NCBI GenBank assembly: GCA_903845045.1
Contig: CAIMWA010000560.1
Location: 1-53,008 of the forward strand
DNA length: 53,008 nucleotides
Direction of reading: 5' to 3'
DNA from: an uncultured delta proteobacterium
GTDB lineage: Bacteria; Myxococcota_A; Polyangia; Polyangiales; Ga0077539
Shown here: piece after piece, positions 25,852 to 34,600 of the stretch
How positions within the stretch are numbered: the first letter of the stretch is position 1
Layout: each line of letters begins with the position of its first letter
Translations under genes and position numbers: made by a program
The notes under the pieces: model-generated
Told to the model about the DNA's origin: nothing
Databases searched by the model: none
What the model saw: the letters and a program-made list of their open reading frames with translations, nothing else

Positions 25852-28518
25852 ATGACCGAGCCGGCGCCCCCTTCGACGACCTTTCCGCGCGGCCTCGGCG
25901 TCATCGCCGGGGTGGTGGCCTTCGCAGGCGCGGGCGCGGCGGACGGTGTCGTCGCGTGGGTGCGCTCGCCGCGGGGCGCGCTGTCGGGCGTCTCCGGGGT
26001 GGTGCTCGTGCTCCAGTCCGTCGCGATCCTGGTGAGCCTCGGCGTGGGCTTCGGGCTCTTCCAGGAGATGCTGCTGGCGTCGGCATCGCAGGTGCCGTGG
26101 CTGCGTCGCAAGGGCGCGTGGTTCGTCGAGGGGCCGCGTCGCTGGTTCGCGCGGGACCCCGACGCCGCAGCGGCGCTCGCCGCCATCGCCCTAGGCGCGT
26201 CGCTCAGCTTCGGGCCGATGTACCCCATCGCGTACGTGGTCATCCACGTCTTCCACTCGAAGGCGCTCGCCGCGCTCGCGATCTTTCTCGCGCCGCTCGC
26301 GCTCATCGCGGCGTCGCTGGTGCTGCTCCTCGCGCTGTCGGGGCCGCTGCGCTGGTTCTTTCACCGCCTTCGCCGCGGGTCGTCGCCGGGGGCCGTGTTC
26401 ACCGTCACCGTCGTCGCCGTCACCGCGCAGGCCGTGCGGTTCTTCGCGCTCAACTGGGACGCGTTTCGCAACCTCGAGTACGGCGCCGTCGCGCTCGGTG
26501 CGGCCCTCGTCGTGGCCGACGCCGTGGCCCTCGTGGCGCTCGGTCAGCGCGTCGTGCACCGCGGCCGCGCGCTGCCGTGGACGCTCCCGCTGGCCTTCAC
26601 CGTCGCCGCCTTCGCAGGGATCTTCGTCTCGGCGTTCACCCTCGGCTCGAGGCAGTCCGTGGCCTCGGCGGTGTTCAACCGCACGGTGCTCGCGCAGCGC
26701 ATCGCCCGCGGCCTGCAGGTCTCCTTCGACTGGGACCGCGACGGGTACTCCGCGGTGTTCAACGGCGGCGACTGCAACGACCGCGACCCGCGCATCTCGC
26801 CGCGCGCACGTGACATCCCGGGCAACGGCATCGACGAGAACTGCTCGGGCCGCGACGCGCGCGTCGAGCACTTCGACACCGACCCGCACCTCGTGGCGCT
26901 GCCTGCGGGGCTGTCGAACCGCCGCCCGAGCGTGGTGCTTCTCTCCATCGACGCCATGCGCCCGGACCACATGGGCTGCTACGGCTACCGTCGGCCGACG
27001 ACGCCGAACATCGACCACTTCGCCGAAGGGGCCGCGCGCTTCACCAACGCCTACTGCGCCTCGCCGCGCTCGCTGCGCTCCTTCGCGAGCATCTGGACCG
27101 GCCGCTACGCCTCGATGGTGCAGTGGGGCGCCGACGTGCAGTTCCCGCCGCTGGAGCCCGGCAACGTGACCCTCGCCGAGGAGCTCCACGACGCCGGGTA
27201 CGCCACCGGGGCCTTCAACAACACGAGCTATTTCTCGCACACCGCGGGCTTCTTCCAGGGCTTCGACGACGTCGGCGAGGAGTACGGCTTCAAGGCCGAC
27301 GCGGGCCCCACGGTGGCGCGCATCCTGAACTTCCTCGAGGTGCACGCGCAGGACCAGCGACCGTTCTTCCTGTGGTCGCACCTGATGCAGCCGCACGACC
27401 CGTACACCGACCGCACGACGCCGCGAGAGTTCGGCCACGCCCCGATGGACCGCTACGACGAGGAGATCGCCGACGCCGACGCCGCGCTTCGTCCAGTCTT
27501 CGAGCGCCTCGACGCCATCGCCCTGCGCCGCCCGCTCATCGTCGTGGTCATCGGCGACCACGGCGAGGCCTTCGGCGAGCACGGCGTCTTCCACCACTCC
27601 TTCGACCTGCACGAAGAGGCGCTGCGCGTGCCGCTCCTGGTGCGCGGTCCCGGGGTGACGCCGGGCGTGCGCGCCCCGCTCGCGTGCCTCTTCGACCTCA
27701 ACCCGACGGTGCTCAACCTCGCCAACCTCCGCCCCGCGGCGCAGGTCTCCGGCCGCTCCCTCGCCCCGGTGCTCTTCGAGGCCGGACCGTCGATCATCAC
27801 GCCGTCGGGATGGCGCCGCCAGCTCTTCGGCGAGGTCACGCCCGACGGGCTCTTTCCGTCCGAGCAGAAGTCGATCTACCGCCCGCCGTACAAGCTCATC
27901 TACGACCTGCGACGAAGCACCTGGGAGCTCTTCGACATCGCCCGGGACCCCGGCGAGGTGCGCACCCTCTTCGACGACCGCCGCGACGTGGCCAGCGACC
28001 TCCGCGAGTCGCTGCTCGGCTGGATGGACCAGGCCGCTCCGGCGGGCAGCGCCTCCAACGACCTCATCGCGGCCGCCCGGCTGCGTGCCGTGCCCGCCAT
28101 GCAGGTGCCGGTGCACGTGCGCTTCGGCGACGTCGCCGAGCTCCTCGGCTACGACCTCCCGGCGGACCGCGTGCCCATCGACGGCACCTACCGCGTGACC
28201 CTCTACTGGCGGGTGCTGCGGCGCACCACGACGCCGACGTTCATCGTGGTGTCCTTCGACCCCGTCGACGGGCAGCCGATCTGGCCGCTCTTCGTCGCGC
28301 GCCACGTTCCCGTGCTCGGGCGCTACCCCACGACGGAGTGGCGCCCCGGCGAGATCCTGCGCGACGACGTGGCGCTCCGCGTGGACCCGGAGATGCGCCC
28401 GGTGCGGCTGCGCACCTTCGTCACGCTCGAGCAGGAGGGCGACCGCACGCGCGTGCCCGCGGCCGCGCCCGAAGGCCGCGTCGAGCTCCGTCCCGTGGAG
28501 ATCCTGCCGCGGCCGTGA
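25852..28518 (+). CDS. Membrane-anchored sulfatase/phosphoesterase-superfamily protein with MopE-type metal-binding motif
   Basis: An 888-residue protein. Residues about 12-270 hold six or so transmembrane helices. A short MopE-like motif follows, FDWDRDGYSAVFNGGDCND with PGNGIDENCSG (about 292-333), an Asp-rich metal-binding element known from outer-membrane and secreted proteins. A sulfatase/alkaline-phosphatase-superfamily domain (about 358-700) has LLSIDAMRPDHMGCYGYRRPTTPNID, the nucleophile region SPRSLRSFASIWTG and the metal site VVVIGDHGEAFGEHG. The predicted nucleophile is Ser407 rather than the Cys of formylglycine sulfatases. A beta-rich C-terminal domain (about 720-880) resembles a carbohydrate- or lipid-facing module. 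It probably modifies an envelope polymer; sulfate versus phosphate-ester chemistry is unresolved. Confidence 0.88.
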   Translation: MTEPAPPSTTFPRGLGVIAGVVAFAGAGAADGVVAWVRSPRGALSGVSGVVLVLQSVAILVSLGVGFGLFQEMLLASASQVPWLRRKGAWFVEGPRRWFARDPDAAAALAAIALGASLSFGPMYPIAYVVIHVFHSKALAALAIFLAPLALIAASLVLLLALSGPLRWFFHRLRRGSSPGAVFTVTVVAVTAQAVRFFALNWDAFRNLEYGAVALGAALVVADAVALVALGQRVVHRGRALPWTLPLAFTVAAFAGIFVSAFTLGSRQSVASAVFNRTVLAQRIARGLQVSFDWDRDGYSAVFNGGDCNDRDPRISPRARDIPGNGIDENCSGRDARVEHFDTDPHLVALPAGLSNRRPSVVLLSIDAMRPDHMGCYGYRRPTTPNIDHFAEGAARFTNAYCASPRSLRSFASIWTGRYASMVQWGADVQFPPLEPGNVTLAEELHDAGYATGAFNNTSYFSHTAGFFQGFDDVGEEYGFKADAGPTVARILNFLEVHAQDQRPFFLWSHLMQPHDPYTDRTTPREFGHAPMDRYDEEIADADAALRPVFERLDAIALRRPLIVVVIGDHGEAFGEHGVFHHSFDLHEEALRVPLLVRGPGVTPGVRAPLACLFDLNPTVLNLANLRPAAQVSGRSLAPVLFEAGPSIITPSGWRRQLFGEVTPDGLFPSEQKSIYRPPYKLIYDLRRSTWELFDIARDPGEVRTLFDDRRDVASDLRESLLGWMDQAAPAGSASNDLIAAARLRAVPAMQVPVHVRFGDVAELLGYDLPADRVPIDGTYRVTLYWRVLRRTTTPTFIVVSFDPVDGQPIWPLFVARHVPVLGRYPTTEWRPGEILRDDVALRVDPEMRPVRLRTFVTLEQEGDRTRVPAAAPEGRVELRPVEILPRP

Positions 28519-28526
28519 GCGGCCGC
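28509..28526. terminator. Hairpin across the sulfatase stop codon
   Basis: GCGGCCG and CGGCCGC form a 7-bp GC stem with a TGAG loop holding the TGA stop (28516-28518). It lies between convergent genes only 16 bases apart. No U-tract follows on the + strand. On the + strand the next bases are the reverse complement of the DHS-like protein's poly-Lys tail. Confidence 0.35.
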
Positions 28527-28534
28527 GCGGCGGG

Positions 28535-29791
28535 TCAGGCCTTCTTCTTCTTCTTGGACTTCTTGTCGGCGGCCGGCGCGAGGGACTCGCCGACGAGGGG
28601 ATACTCGACGGTCTTCAGGAGCTCGTCGCGGCCCGCGGCGACGGCGAGGTCGAGCGCAGCGAGGGCGGCCGCGCGCTGGTCATACAACCGGCGGTGCGGA
28701 CGCTGGCGCTTCGCGTCGCTGAGCAGCGCGTAGGTCACCCACGGGAACACCGCGGTGACGTCGGCGTGGACGTACTGCGAGCGCGACACACCCTCCGGCG
28801 AGACCTTGCCCCAGGTGTGGCCCTCGCCCGCGGGACACGACGACAGCGCGCCGTTGTCGACCGGGTCGACGCAGAACTGCACGTCGATGTCGAAGCCCTC
28901 GGTGTGCACGCCGAGGATCTGCTCGAGCAGCGGCTCGCCCTGGAGCGTGTAGTTCTTCGGCACGCCGCCGCCGAGGATGAAGATCGCCATCTTCCGGTCG
29001 AGGGTGCCGAAGCAGTGGTGCTGCATCGCGCCCATCTCGTAGACGTCGTCGTTGACGTCGACCTCGAGCTTGAAGGTCTCCGGGAACAGCCTCTTCAGCT
29101 TCACGATGTTCAAGAAGATCGAGCCGTCCTGCACGGCGCCGACAAAGATCGGGACGGCGCGGCGGTAGCACGTGGCCAGCAGCGACGGCTGCTTCACGCC
29201 GAGCGCCTCCTCGATGCCCGCGATGGCCTCGCCGAGAAGGTAGTGCAGCTCCGGCGTCGTCATGCGGCGCTGGAACTGCGGCAGCCGCAGGATCGCGCTG
29301 AAGAGCATGTCGGTCTCGAGGAGCGTCTCCTCCCAGAACCCGAGGTCGTAGATGCGGATGATCCGCGCGAGGCGCAGCGCGAGGTCGCCCGCGTTGGGGT
29401 CGATCTCGCGGATGCGGTGACCGATGATGCGGTGGGCGTCGTGGTAGAGGTTCGCGCCCGTCGTCGTGAGGCAGTCGATGAGCCCGCGCTCGATGAGCGG
29501 GATGAGGCACGACTGGTGGAGCCCCGCCGGCGTCATCGCGCCCGACAACGTCATGAACGTCGCGTAGTCCTCGTCCATGGCACGGGCCATGAGCTCGTAG
29601 CCGGTGCGCTCCTGGCGGCCCACGAACGCCGGAAAGCGCCCGCGCAGCAGCTCGTCGGGGGTCTCGCGCCCGGTGATGCCGCCCATGGTGACCTCGCGGG
29701 TTCCCTCGAACTCCGACCGCAGCGCCTCGCCGCTGGCTGCCACCGACTCCGCCGTGGCGTCCTGCGCCTTCTGCTTCTTCTTCTTTCCCAT
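28535..29791 (-). CDS. Deoxyhypusine synthase-like protein (possible homospermidine-type synthase)
   Basis: A 418-residue NAD-dependent enzyme of the deoxyhypusine synthase fold, which transfers the aminobutyl group of spermidine to an amine. Family segments include LIPLIERGLIDCLTTTGANLYHD (97-119), VPIFVGAVQDGSI (213-225), FILGGGVPKNYTLQ (271-284), and the active-site lysine in GHTWGKVSPEG (K329, aligned by motif to the human catalytic Lys). Bacteria lack eIF5A, the eukaryotic substrate, so a free amine such as putrescine is the likelier acceptor, giving homospermidine; this is known for some bacterial homologues and is inferred here. Both termini are Lys-rich (MGKKKKQK and KKSKKKKKA), which is odd. 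A GAGGAG ribosome-binding site precedes ATG 29791. It sits between two sulfatase-superfamily genes and is co-directional with the second. Confidence 0.88.
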   Translation of the reverse strand: MGKKKKQKAQDATAESVAASGEALRSEFEGTREVTMGGITGRETPDELLRGRFPAFVGRQERTGYELMARAMDEDYATFMTLSGAMTPAGLHQSCLIPLIERGLIDCLTTTGANLYHDAHRIIGHRIREIDPNAGDLALRLARIIRIYDLGFWEETLLETDMLFSAILRLPQFQRRMTTPELHYLLGEAIAGIEEALGVKQPSLLATCYRRAVPIFVGAVQDGSIFLNIVKLKRLFPETFKLEVDVNDDVYEMGAMQHHCFGTLDRKMAIFILGGGVPKNYTLQGEPLLEQILGVHTEGFDIDVQFCVDPVDNGALSSCPAGEGHTWGKVSPEGVSRSQYVHADVTAVFPWVTYALLSDAKRQRPHRRLYDQRAAALAALDLAVAAGRDELLKTVEYPLVGESLAPAADKKSKKKKKA

Positions 29792-29807
29792 CGCTCGCTC
29801 CTCGCCG

Positions 29808-29830
29808 CGCCGCGGCTACACCCCGCGGCG
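29808..29830. other. 8-bp hairpin between the second sulfatase gene and the DHS-like gene
   Basis: CGCCGCGG (29808-29815) and CCGCGGCG (29823-29830) form a perfect stem with a 7-base loop, CTACACC. It lies in the 47-base gap between co-directional genes, upstream of the GAGGAG site of the DHS-like gene. It may stabilise or attenuate the mRNA. No U-tract is visible. Confidence 0.35.
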
Positions 29831-29838
29831 ACGCCACG

Positions 29839-32664
29839 TCAAGGAGCGCGCCCCGTCACCGACGGCGCCGCCGCCACCATCGAGACCCGCACCGGCACCG
29901 TCGCCCGCAGCGTCAACGTACGCAGCGGGCGCGCCGCGTCGCGCGTGAGGACGACCTCCTGCGGGCCAGGACGCAGCGCCGCGGGCTCGAAGCCGTCGAG
30001 GCTCAGCGACCCCTCGCCGGTCGCGTCGACGGCGACGTACACCCGCGCGACCGCCCCGAAGTCGCCCCGAAACGACGACGGCACTCCCGTCCGCAGCACT
30101 CGCGCCGGACCGCGCCACCCCTGCACCGCATGCCCGGGCTCGCCGAACGGCGCGAGCAGCGCCGACACGTCCACGACGGGATCGCCGACGCCGATGGCCT
30201 CCCGAAGCGCGTCGCCTCCGCGCGGGTCACCGAGCGTCGCCCGGGCCCTCGCGATCTGTCGGAGGCTCCGCGGATACCGCCAGCGCGCCTGGGCCTCGAC
30301 GAGGGCCGGCAACGCCGCGCGGTCCCGAAGGTCGGCCAGCGCGTCGGCCGCCGTGGGGTTGAGCCGCGGGCTGTGGAGGAGCGCCTCCCAGACGGCGCGC
30401 GATGACGGAGCCCGCAGCGTCCGGAGCGCCGCGAGGACGCGATCGCGCTCGGCGTCGGGAGCGCGATCGTCGACGGCCCAGCCCTCGAGCACCGGCGCCG
30501 TTCCGCGCACCGACCACCGCGCGAGGCCCAGCGCCGCGCGACGCTGCGCCGCAACATCGCCCGGCGAAGACAGCACCGTCTCGGCCCCTGCGCGTCCGCG
30601 CGCATCGCCCAGAAGCACCAACGACAACGCCGCGGCGCGCGCCAGGTCGGGAGGTCCCCGCAGCGCGTCGGCGAGGGCATCGCGCACCGTCGAGCGATCG
30701 TCGCCGAGGTCGCCGAGGACCCGCGCCGCGCTCAGCCCGATGTCCCCGCCGGCGTCGAGGAGCTCGGCGACCTCGCTCGCGGCGCTCCGATCACCCTGGA
30801 GCCCCCGAGCGAGCGCCGGCGGAACCTCCGGGGCGGCTCGGTGCGTGCGCTCCGCCGCGGCCCGCGCGTGCCCTGCCTCCCATTGTGCGAGCAGCACCCG
30901 GAGCGCGTGCAGCCCGGCGGCGTCGTCGTCGGCGAGGTTGTGCCGCTCCGCCGGGTCCGCATCGAGGGCGTAGCGCTCGAGCGTTCCGTCGGAGGTGTCG
31001 GCCACGAGCTTCTCGCCGGAGCGCGCCACCATGCGCAGCGATCCCGTCTCGGCGTAGGCCGACAGCGGCGCGTTCGTGTTGCGCTGCAATACGCCGAGGT
31101 CGCTCCCCTCGACGCCCTCGGGAACCCCCGCTCCGACGCCCCGAAGCAGCGTGGGAAGCAGGTCGACGAGGCTCACGGCGGCGCGGATCTGCTGCGGTGC
31201 AACAGCGGGCGAGACGAGCACGAGCGGCACCCTCGCCTGCTCGTCGTAGAGCGACGTGCCGTGAAAGGCGCCGCCGTGCTCGCCGAACTCCTCGCCGTGG
31301 TCCGCGGTGACGACCCACGTCGCAGGACGGCCCCAGCCCTCGATCAGCGTGCGAAGCGCGTCGTCGACGGCGCTGCACTCGGCGTCGTAGCGCTGCCGCG
31401 CCGACGACCCGTAGTCGTGCTCCGCGTGGAGCGCGTACGGCTCGTGCGGCTCGAAGAGGTGTACCCACGCGAACGCCCTGCGATCACGGGGAATCGTGTG
31501 CGACCAACGAATCGCCCGGCCCACGCGATCGGCGGCGGCGCTCCAGTCCATCTCGGCGTGGCCGAGGTCCCAGCGCCGGGCCGCGAGCGTTGCGAAGCGA
31601 TCGCCATCGACGGCGAAGACCGCCGGCGGGTACCAGCCCGCGGTGACGAAGCCCGCGTCGCCGAGGCGCCCGGCCAGCGTCGCGCCGCGGGGAAAGGTCG
31701 ACCCCAGCGCCATCGCCGCGCGTGCGTGCGTGCCGGTCATCAACGACGCCAGCGAGTAGCTCGTATGCGGCGTCGCAGCATAGGCGTGGTGGAACACCCA
31801 GCCGCGCGCCGCGAAGGCGTCCAGGAACGGCATGCGACCGCTGCCGCCGAGGGCCCGCAACGCGTCGGCTCGGAGGGCGTCCACGGTGACGAGCACCACG
31901 TCGCCGTCGGTGAGCGGCAGCGAGGCGCCATCCCGCGGGCGCGCGATGGAGCCCTCGTCGACCCGCCATTCATCGCGCCGCACGAGCCCCGCAGCGCGCG
32001 CCGCATAGCCCCCGAGAGGCGCCGCGCGGCGGACCACGCCTCGCAGCGCGTGGCTTCGCCCGAGCGCCAGCCCCGATGCCGCGAGGAGCACGATGGCCGC
32101 GGCGCGGAACCCCCGGCCGAAGCGCCCGCGGAGGGTTCCATTTGCTGCGCTGCACCACAGCCACGCGGCCCCCGCGGCGAGAAGGCCGTGAAGCAGGGCG
32201 TACTGACGTACCAGCACCGCCGCGTGCGCCGCGTAGAGCGCGCACCCCGCCAACGCCTGGAGCAGCTCCGGCGGATCGCGGCGCGCCCGCCTCGCGCCGA
32301 ACACCCCGGCGGCGAAGCCCGCCAACGTCGCAGCGACGACGAGCGGTCCGTGGAGCCCATGGCGGCGCACACCCGTGCCCGAGAAGAGCGCCTCGCCTAC
32401 GACGAGGCCCAGCGCCGTCCCGACCACCGCGAGGGCCACGCGACGACCGGCCGGCGCGAGTCCGCGGGACGCCGTCGTCCACGCGGTGTGCAGCACTCCC
32501 ACGGCGGCCACCGAGAGGGCCGCTGCGCCCACCATCGCAATGGCCGATGCAGCGCCGCCCACGGGCTCCCGTGACGCGGCGACGGAGAGATCGAGCACCC
32601 CGCCTGCCAATGCGACGGCGAGCACGGCGCCGCCCCGCGCGGAGTCGTCGGCGGGGCGCAGCAC
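29839..32664 (-). CDS. Membrane-anchored sulfatase-superfamily protein with HEAT-like repeats
   Basis: A 941-residue protein. Residues about 10-215 contain several transmembrane helices. The sulfatase/alkaline-phosphatase domain (about 255-590) has VLVTVDALRADALRAL with the metal Asp (D262), the nucleophile segment TPHTSYSLASLMTG (Thr301 at the nucleophile position), WVHLFEPHEPY, and VTADHGEEFGEHGGAFHG. Thr rather than Cys/Ser points to phospho-transfer or phosphodiester chemistry, as in phosphoethanolamine transferases, rather than formylglycine sulfatases. The C-terminal part (about 620-850) is Ala/Leu-rich helical with repeating AARVLGDLGD and AAALSLVLLGDARG units, HEAT-like, and a short beta-rich end follows. 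The start is GTG 32664 with GGGAG six bases upstream, 19 bases after greA. Confidence 0.86.
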   Translation of the reverse strand: MLRPADDSARGGAVLAVALAGGVLDLSVAASREPVGGAASAIAMVGAAALSVAAVGVLHTAWTTASRGLAPAGRRVALAVVGTALGLVVGEALFSGTGVRRHGLHGPLVVAATLAGFAAGVFGARRARRDPPELLQALAGCALYAAHAAVLVRQYALLHGLLAAGAAWLWCSAANGTLRGRFGRGFRAAAIVLLAASGLALGRSHALRGVVRRAAPLGGYAARAAGLVRRDEWRVDEGSIARPRDGASLPLTDGDVVLVTVDALRADALRALGGSGRMPFLDAFAARGWVFHHAYAATPHTSYSLASLMTGTHARAAMALGSTFPRGATLAGRLGDAGFVTAGWYPPAVFAVDGDRFATLAARRWDLGHAEMDWSAAADRVGRAIRWSHTIPRDRRAFAWVHLFEPHEPYALHAEHDYGSSARQRYDAECSAVDDALRTLIEGWGRPATWVVTADHGEEFGEHGGAFHGTSLYDEQARVPLVLVSPAVAPQQIRAAVSLVDLLPTLLRGVGAGVPEGVEGSDLGVLQRNTNAPLSAYAETGSLRMVARSGEKLVADTSDGTLERYALDADPAERHNLADDDAAGLHALRVLLAQWEAGHARAAAERTHRAAPEVPPALARGLQGDRSAASEVAELLDAGGDIGLSAARVLGDLGDDRSTVRDALADALRGPPDLARAAALSLVLLGDARGRAGAETVLSSPGDVAAQRRAALGLARWSVRGTAPVLEGWAVDDRAPDAERDRVLAALRTLRAPSSRAVWEALLHSPRLNPTAADALADLRDRAALPALVEAQARWRYPRSLRQIARARATLGDPRGGDALREAIGVGDPVVDVSALLAPFGEPGHAVQGWRGPARVLRTGVPSSFRGDFGAVARVYVAVDATGEGSLSLDGFEPAALRPGPQEVVLTRDAARPLRTLTLRATVPVRVSMVAAAPSVTGRAP

Positions 32665-32683
32665 GATGCTCCCGGGGTCGAGC

Positions 32684-33166
32684 TCAGTGCTCGAAGGTGA
32701 CGTCGAGGATCTCGTACGTGCGCAGCCCCGCCGGGGTCTTCACGACGACCTCGTCGCCCGCCTCGCGTCCCACGATCTGCTTGGCCACCGGCGACGCGAT
32801 GGAGATGCTGCCGCGGGTCGTGTCGGCCTCGGAGGGACCGACGATGCGGTACGTGACCTCCTCGCCGGTGTCGGAGTTCGCGATGCGCACCGTGGCGCCG
32901 AAGGTGACCTTGGTTCCCGAGAGCTTCGACGTGTCGATGATCTCGACGCGCGAGAGGATCGACTCGAGCTCGGCGATGCGCCCCTCGATGAAGCCCTGCT
33001 TCTCGCGGGCGGCGTGGTACTCGGCGTTCTCCCGCAGGTCGCCGTGCTCGCGCGCCACCGCGATCTCCTGGATGACCTTCGGACGCGCCACGGACTTGAG
33101 CTCCTTGAGCTCCTCGGTGTGGCGGACGTGCCCTTCGGGAGTGATCGGTACGGTGCCCAGGCTCAT
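32684..33166 (-). CDS. greA: Transcription elongation factor GreA
   Basis: A 160-residue factor that inserts into the RNA polymerase secondary channel and stimulates cleavage of backtracked RNA. The N-terminal coiled coil has [21 protein letters not shown], with the acidic tip residues conserved; the C-terminal FKBP-like domain has [22 protein letters not shown] and [18 protein letters not shown]. Length is standard (158 in E. coli). The start at ATG 33166 ([12 protein letters not shown]) is supported by family length. There is no clear ribosome-binding site; an extended -10-like TGGTACCAC sits six bases upstream. The sulfatase gene follows after 19 bases, so greA may share its transcript with that gene and the DHS-like gene. 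Confidence 0.95.
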   Translation of the reverse strand: MSLGTVPITPEGHVRHTEELKELKSVARPKVIQEIAVAREHGDLRENAEYHAAREKQGFIEGRIAELESILSRVEIIDTSKLSGTKVTFGATVRIANSDTGEEVTYRIVGPSEADTTRGSISIASPVAKQIVGREAGDEVVVKTPAGLRTYEILDVTFEH

Positions 33167-33172
33167 GGCGCG

Positions 33173-33181
33173 GTGGTACCA
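33173..33181 (-). promoter_or_regulatory. Candidate extended -10 of greA
   Basis: On the minus strand TGGTACCAC fits TGnTAnnAn and ends six bases before the greA ATG. No Shine-Dalgarno sequence is present, as at other first genes in this window. Confidence 0.3.
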
Positions 33182-33203
33182 GAAGCGTCGATCGGCGGAA
33201 AGA

Positions 33204-34457
33204 CTAGCGGTCGTGCGGAGCGCATCGCCAGCGCACCAGGGCGGGGCCCCCGGAGGCCGCAACCACCGCCGTGGCGACGCCGCTGCGGTCGACGACGCCG
33301 GGGAGCGCGCCGTCGAGCGTCGGCTCGGTGCACCCCTCGGTCATGGCGACGCAGGCCGGCGACACCGCGCGGTGATGGGTCTCCACGCGCTCGCCGACGC
33401 GCTCGCGCCACCACACCTCGGCGGCCGACCCGGGCTGCACCGGAGCCGTCACCCGCGGCGCACCGGTGGGGTTCGCCGACGCCTCGGTCAGCGTCGCGGC
33501 ATCGCCCACGCGAAGCAGTCCCGGCGGGCCGACGTCGACGCGCACGACGCGCACGTCGCCGCCGTCACCACGCCCCTCGCTGTCGCTGGGCCCGCCGGCG
33601 CGCATCGCCACCCACAGCGCGTCGCCGGCCGCCCGCGCGGACAGTCCGAAGTGGTGGTCTACGGTGTGCGTGATGCGCAGCGGCGCACCGACGGGAGCGC
33701 CCGTCGCGCCGACGACCACGCCCCAGACGTCCGTCGCAGTGTCGTTCGACTCCGTCGCGTCGACGTCGCGGGCGGTGAGCCACAGCACCGCCGCGCGACC
33801 GTCGCCGAGGGTGATCGCCAGCGGGTCCTCGGCGTCCTGCGGCGCCGGCGAGATCGTGCGTGTTGCGCCGCAGCGAACCCCGCCGTCGACGGCGGTCGCC
33901 ACCTGCACGTGCACCGACCCCGCGGCGGGCGCCGGACCGTCCTCGTCCCACGCGAGAATCCATGAATTTCCAGCGTTCGCAAGGGACAGCGAGAGTCCCT
34001 CGTCGCGGCCCTCGGGGCCCGTGCATCCGGCGCCGAGCGTCATTCCGCAACGCAACACGTGCTCGCGCCCGGCGAGGCGATCCTGCACCCAGGCGATGCC
34101 CGGCGTGCCGTCGGCTGCGATGGCCCCCACGGGATCCGATCGCTCGCCGCCGCCGCGCTGCACCGAGTGCGCTGGACGGCCCGACCGCCACAGCCCGACG
34201 GCATCGCCCGCGCTCCAGAGCACGGTGACGCCGCCAGGGTGTTCGAGCGTCGAGGCCGCCTCGAAGCCTGCGTCGCCGACGCCGGCGAGCGGCGTCGAGC
34301 CCACGCGAACACACGCGCTCCGCACCGTCGCGGCGTCGCCTGCGGGCACCGTCGCGTCGTCGGAGTCGTCGCCGCTCGCGTCGGGGCCCGCGGTGCGATG
34401 GCACCCTCGGGCGCACCCTGCGGCGGCGAAGGCGAGCACGGCGACGAGGAGGCGCAT
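33204..34457 (-). CDS. Lipoprotein with repetitive beta-strand body (possible beta-propeller)
   Basis: A 417-residue protein. The lipoprotein signal [15 protein letters not shown] gives the lipidated Cys at 15, followed by a short Asp/Ser/Thr linker. The body alternates short hydrophobic strands with Gly/Asp turns: [76 protein letters not shown]. About six to seven repeats with a Trp in the strand suggest a beta-propeller, but I cannot name a family. It starts at ATG 34457 without a ribosome-binding site; TACGAT lies eight bases upstream. It is divergent from the CpeT-like gene. A short stretch of codons ending in A/T occurs at about 33957-33985. Confidence 0.8.
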   Translation of the reverse strand: MRLLVAVLAFAAAGCARGCHRTAGPDASGDDSDDATVPAGDAATVRSACVRVGSTPLAGVGDAGFEAASTLEHPGGVTVLWSAGDAVGLWRSGRPAHSVQRGGGERSDPVGAIAADGTPGIAWVQDRLAGREHVLRCGMTLGAGCTGPEGRDEGLSLSLANAGNSWILAWDEDGPAPAAGSVHVQVATAVDGGVRCGATRTISPAPQDAEDPLAITLGDGRAAVLWLTARDVDATESNDTATDVWGVVVGATGAPVGAPLRITHTVDHHFGLSARAAGDALWVAMRAGGPSDSEGRGDGGDVRVVRVDVGPPGLLRVGDAATLTEASANPTGAPRVTAPVQPGSAAEVWWRERVGERVETHHRAVSPACVAMTEGCTEPTLDGALPGVVDRSGVATAVVAASGGPALVRWRCAPHDR

Positions 34458-34465
34458 CGGCGCGC

Positions 34466-34471
34466 ATCGTA
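34466..34471 (-). promoter_or_regulatory. Candidate -10 box (TACGAT) of the lipoprotein gene
   Basis: On the minus strand TACGAT (four of six matches to TATAAT) is followed by eight bases and then ATG 34457, with no Shine-Dalgarno sequence. This is consistent with a leaderless transcript. Confidence 0.35.
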
Positions 34472-34600
34472 GCGATCATCGCGCGGTCCGTCGTCTGCCA
34501 CTTTGTTGGCGGCCCTCTGCAGGGCGTTCTAAGCGCCGGGACGTCGGCCGTTCCGCGACGATGGGGTCGTAGGGCGGCGCGAAGGGAGTCGTCTGTGACC

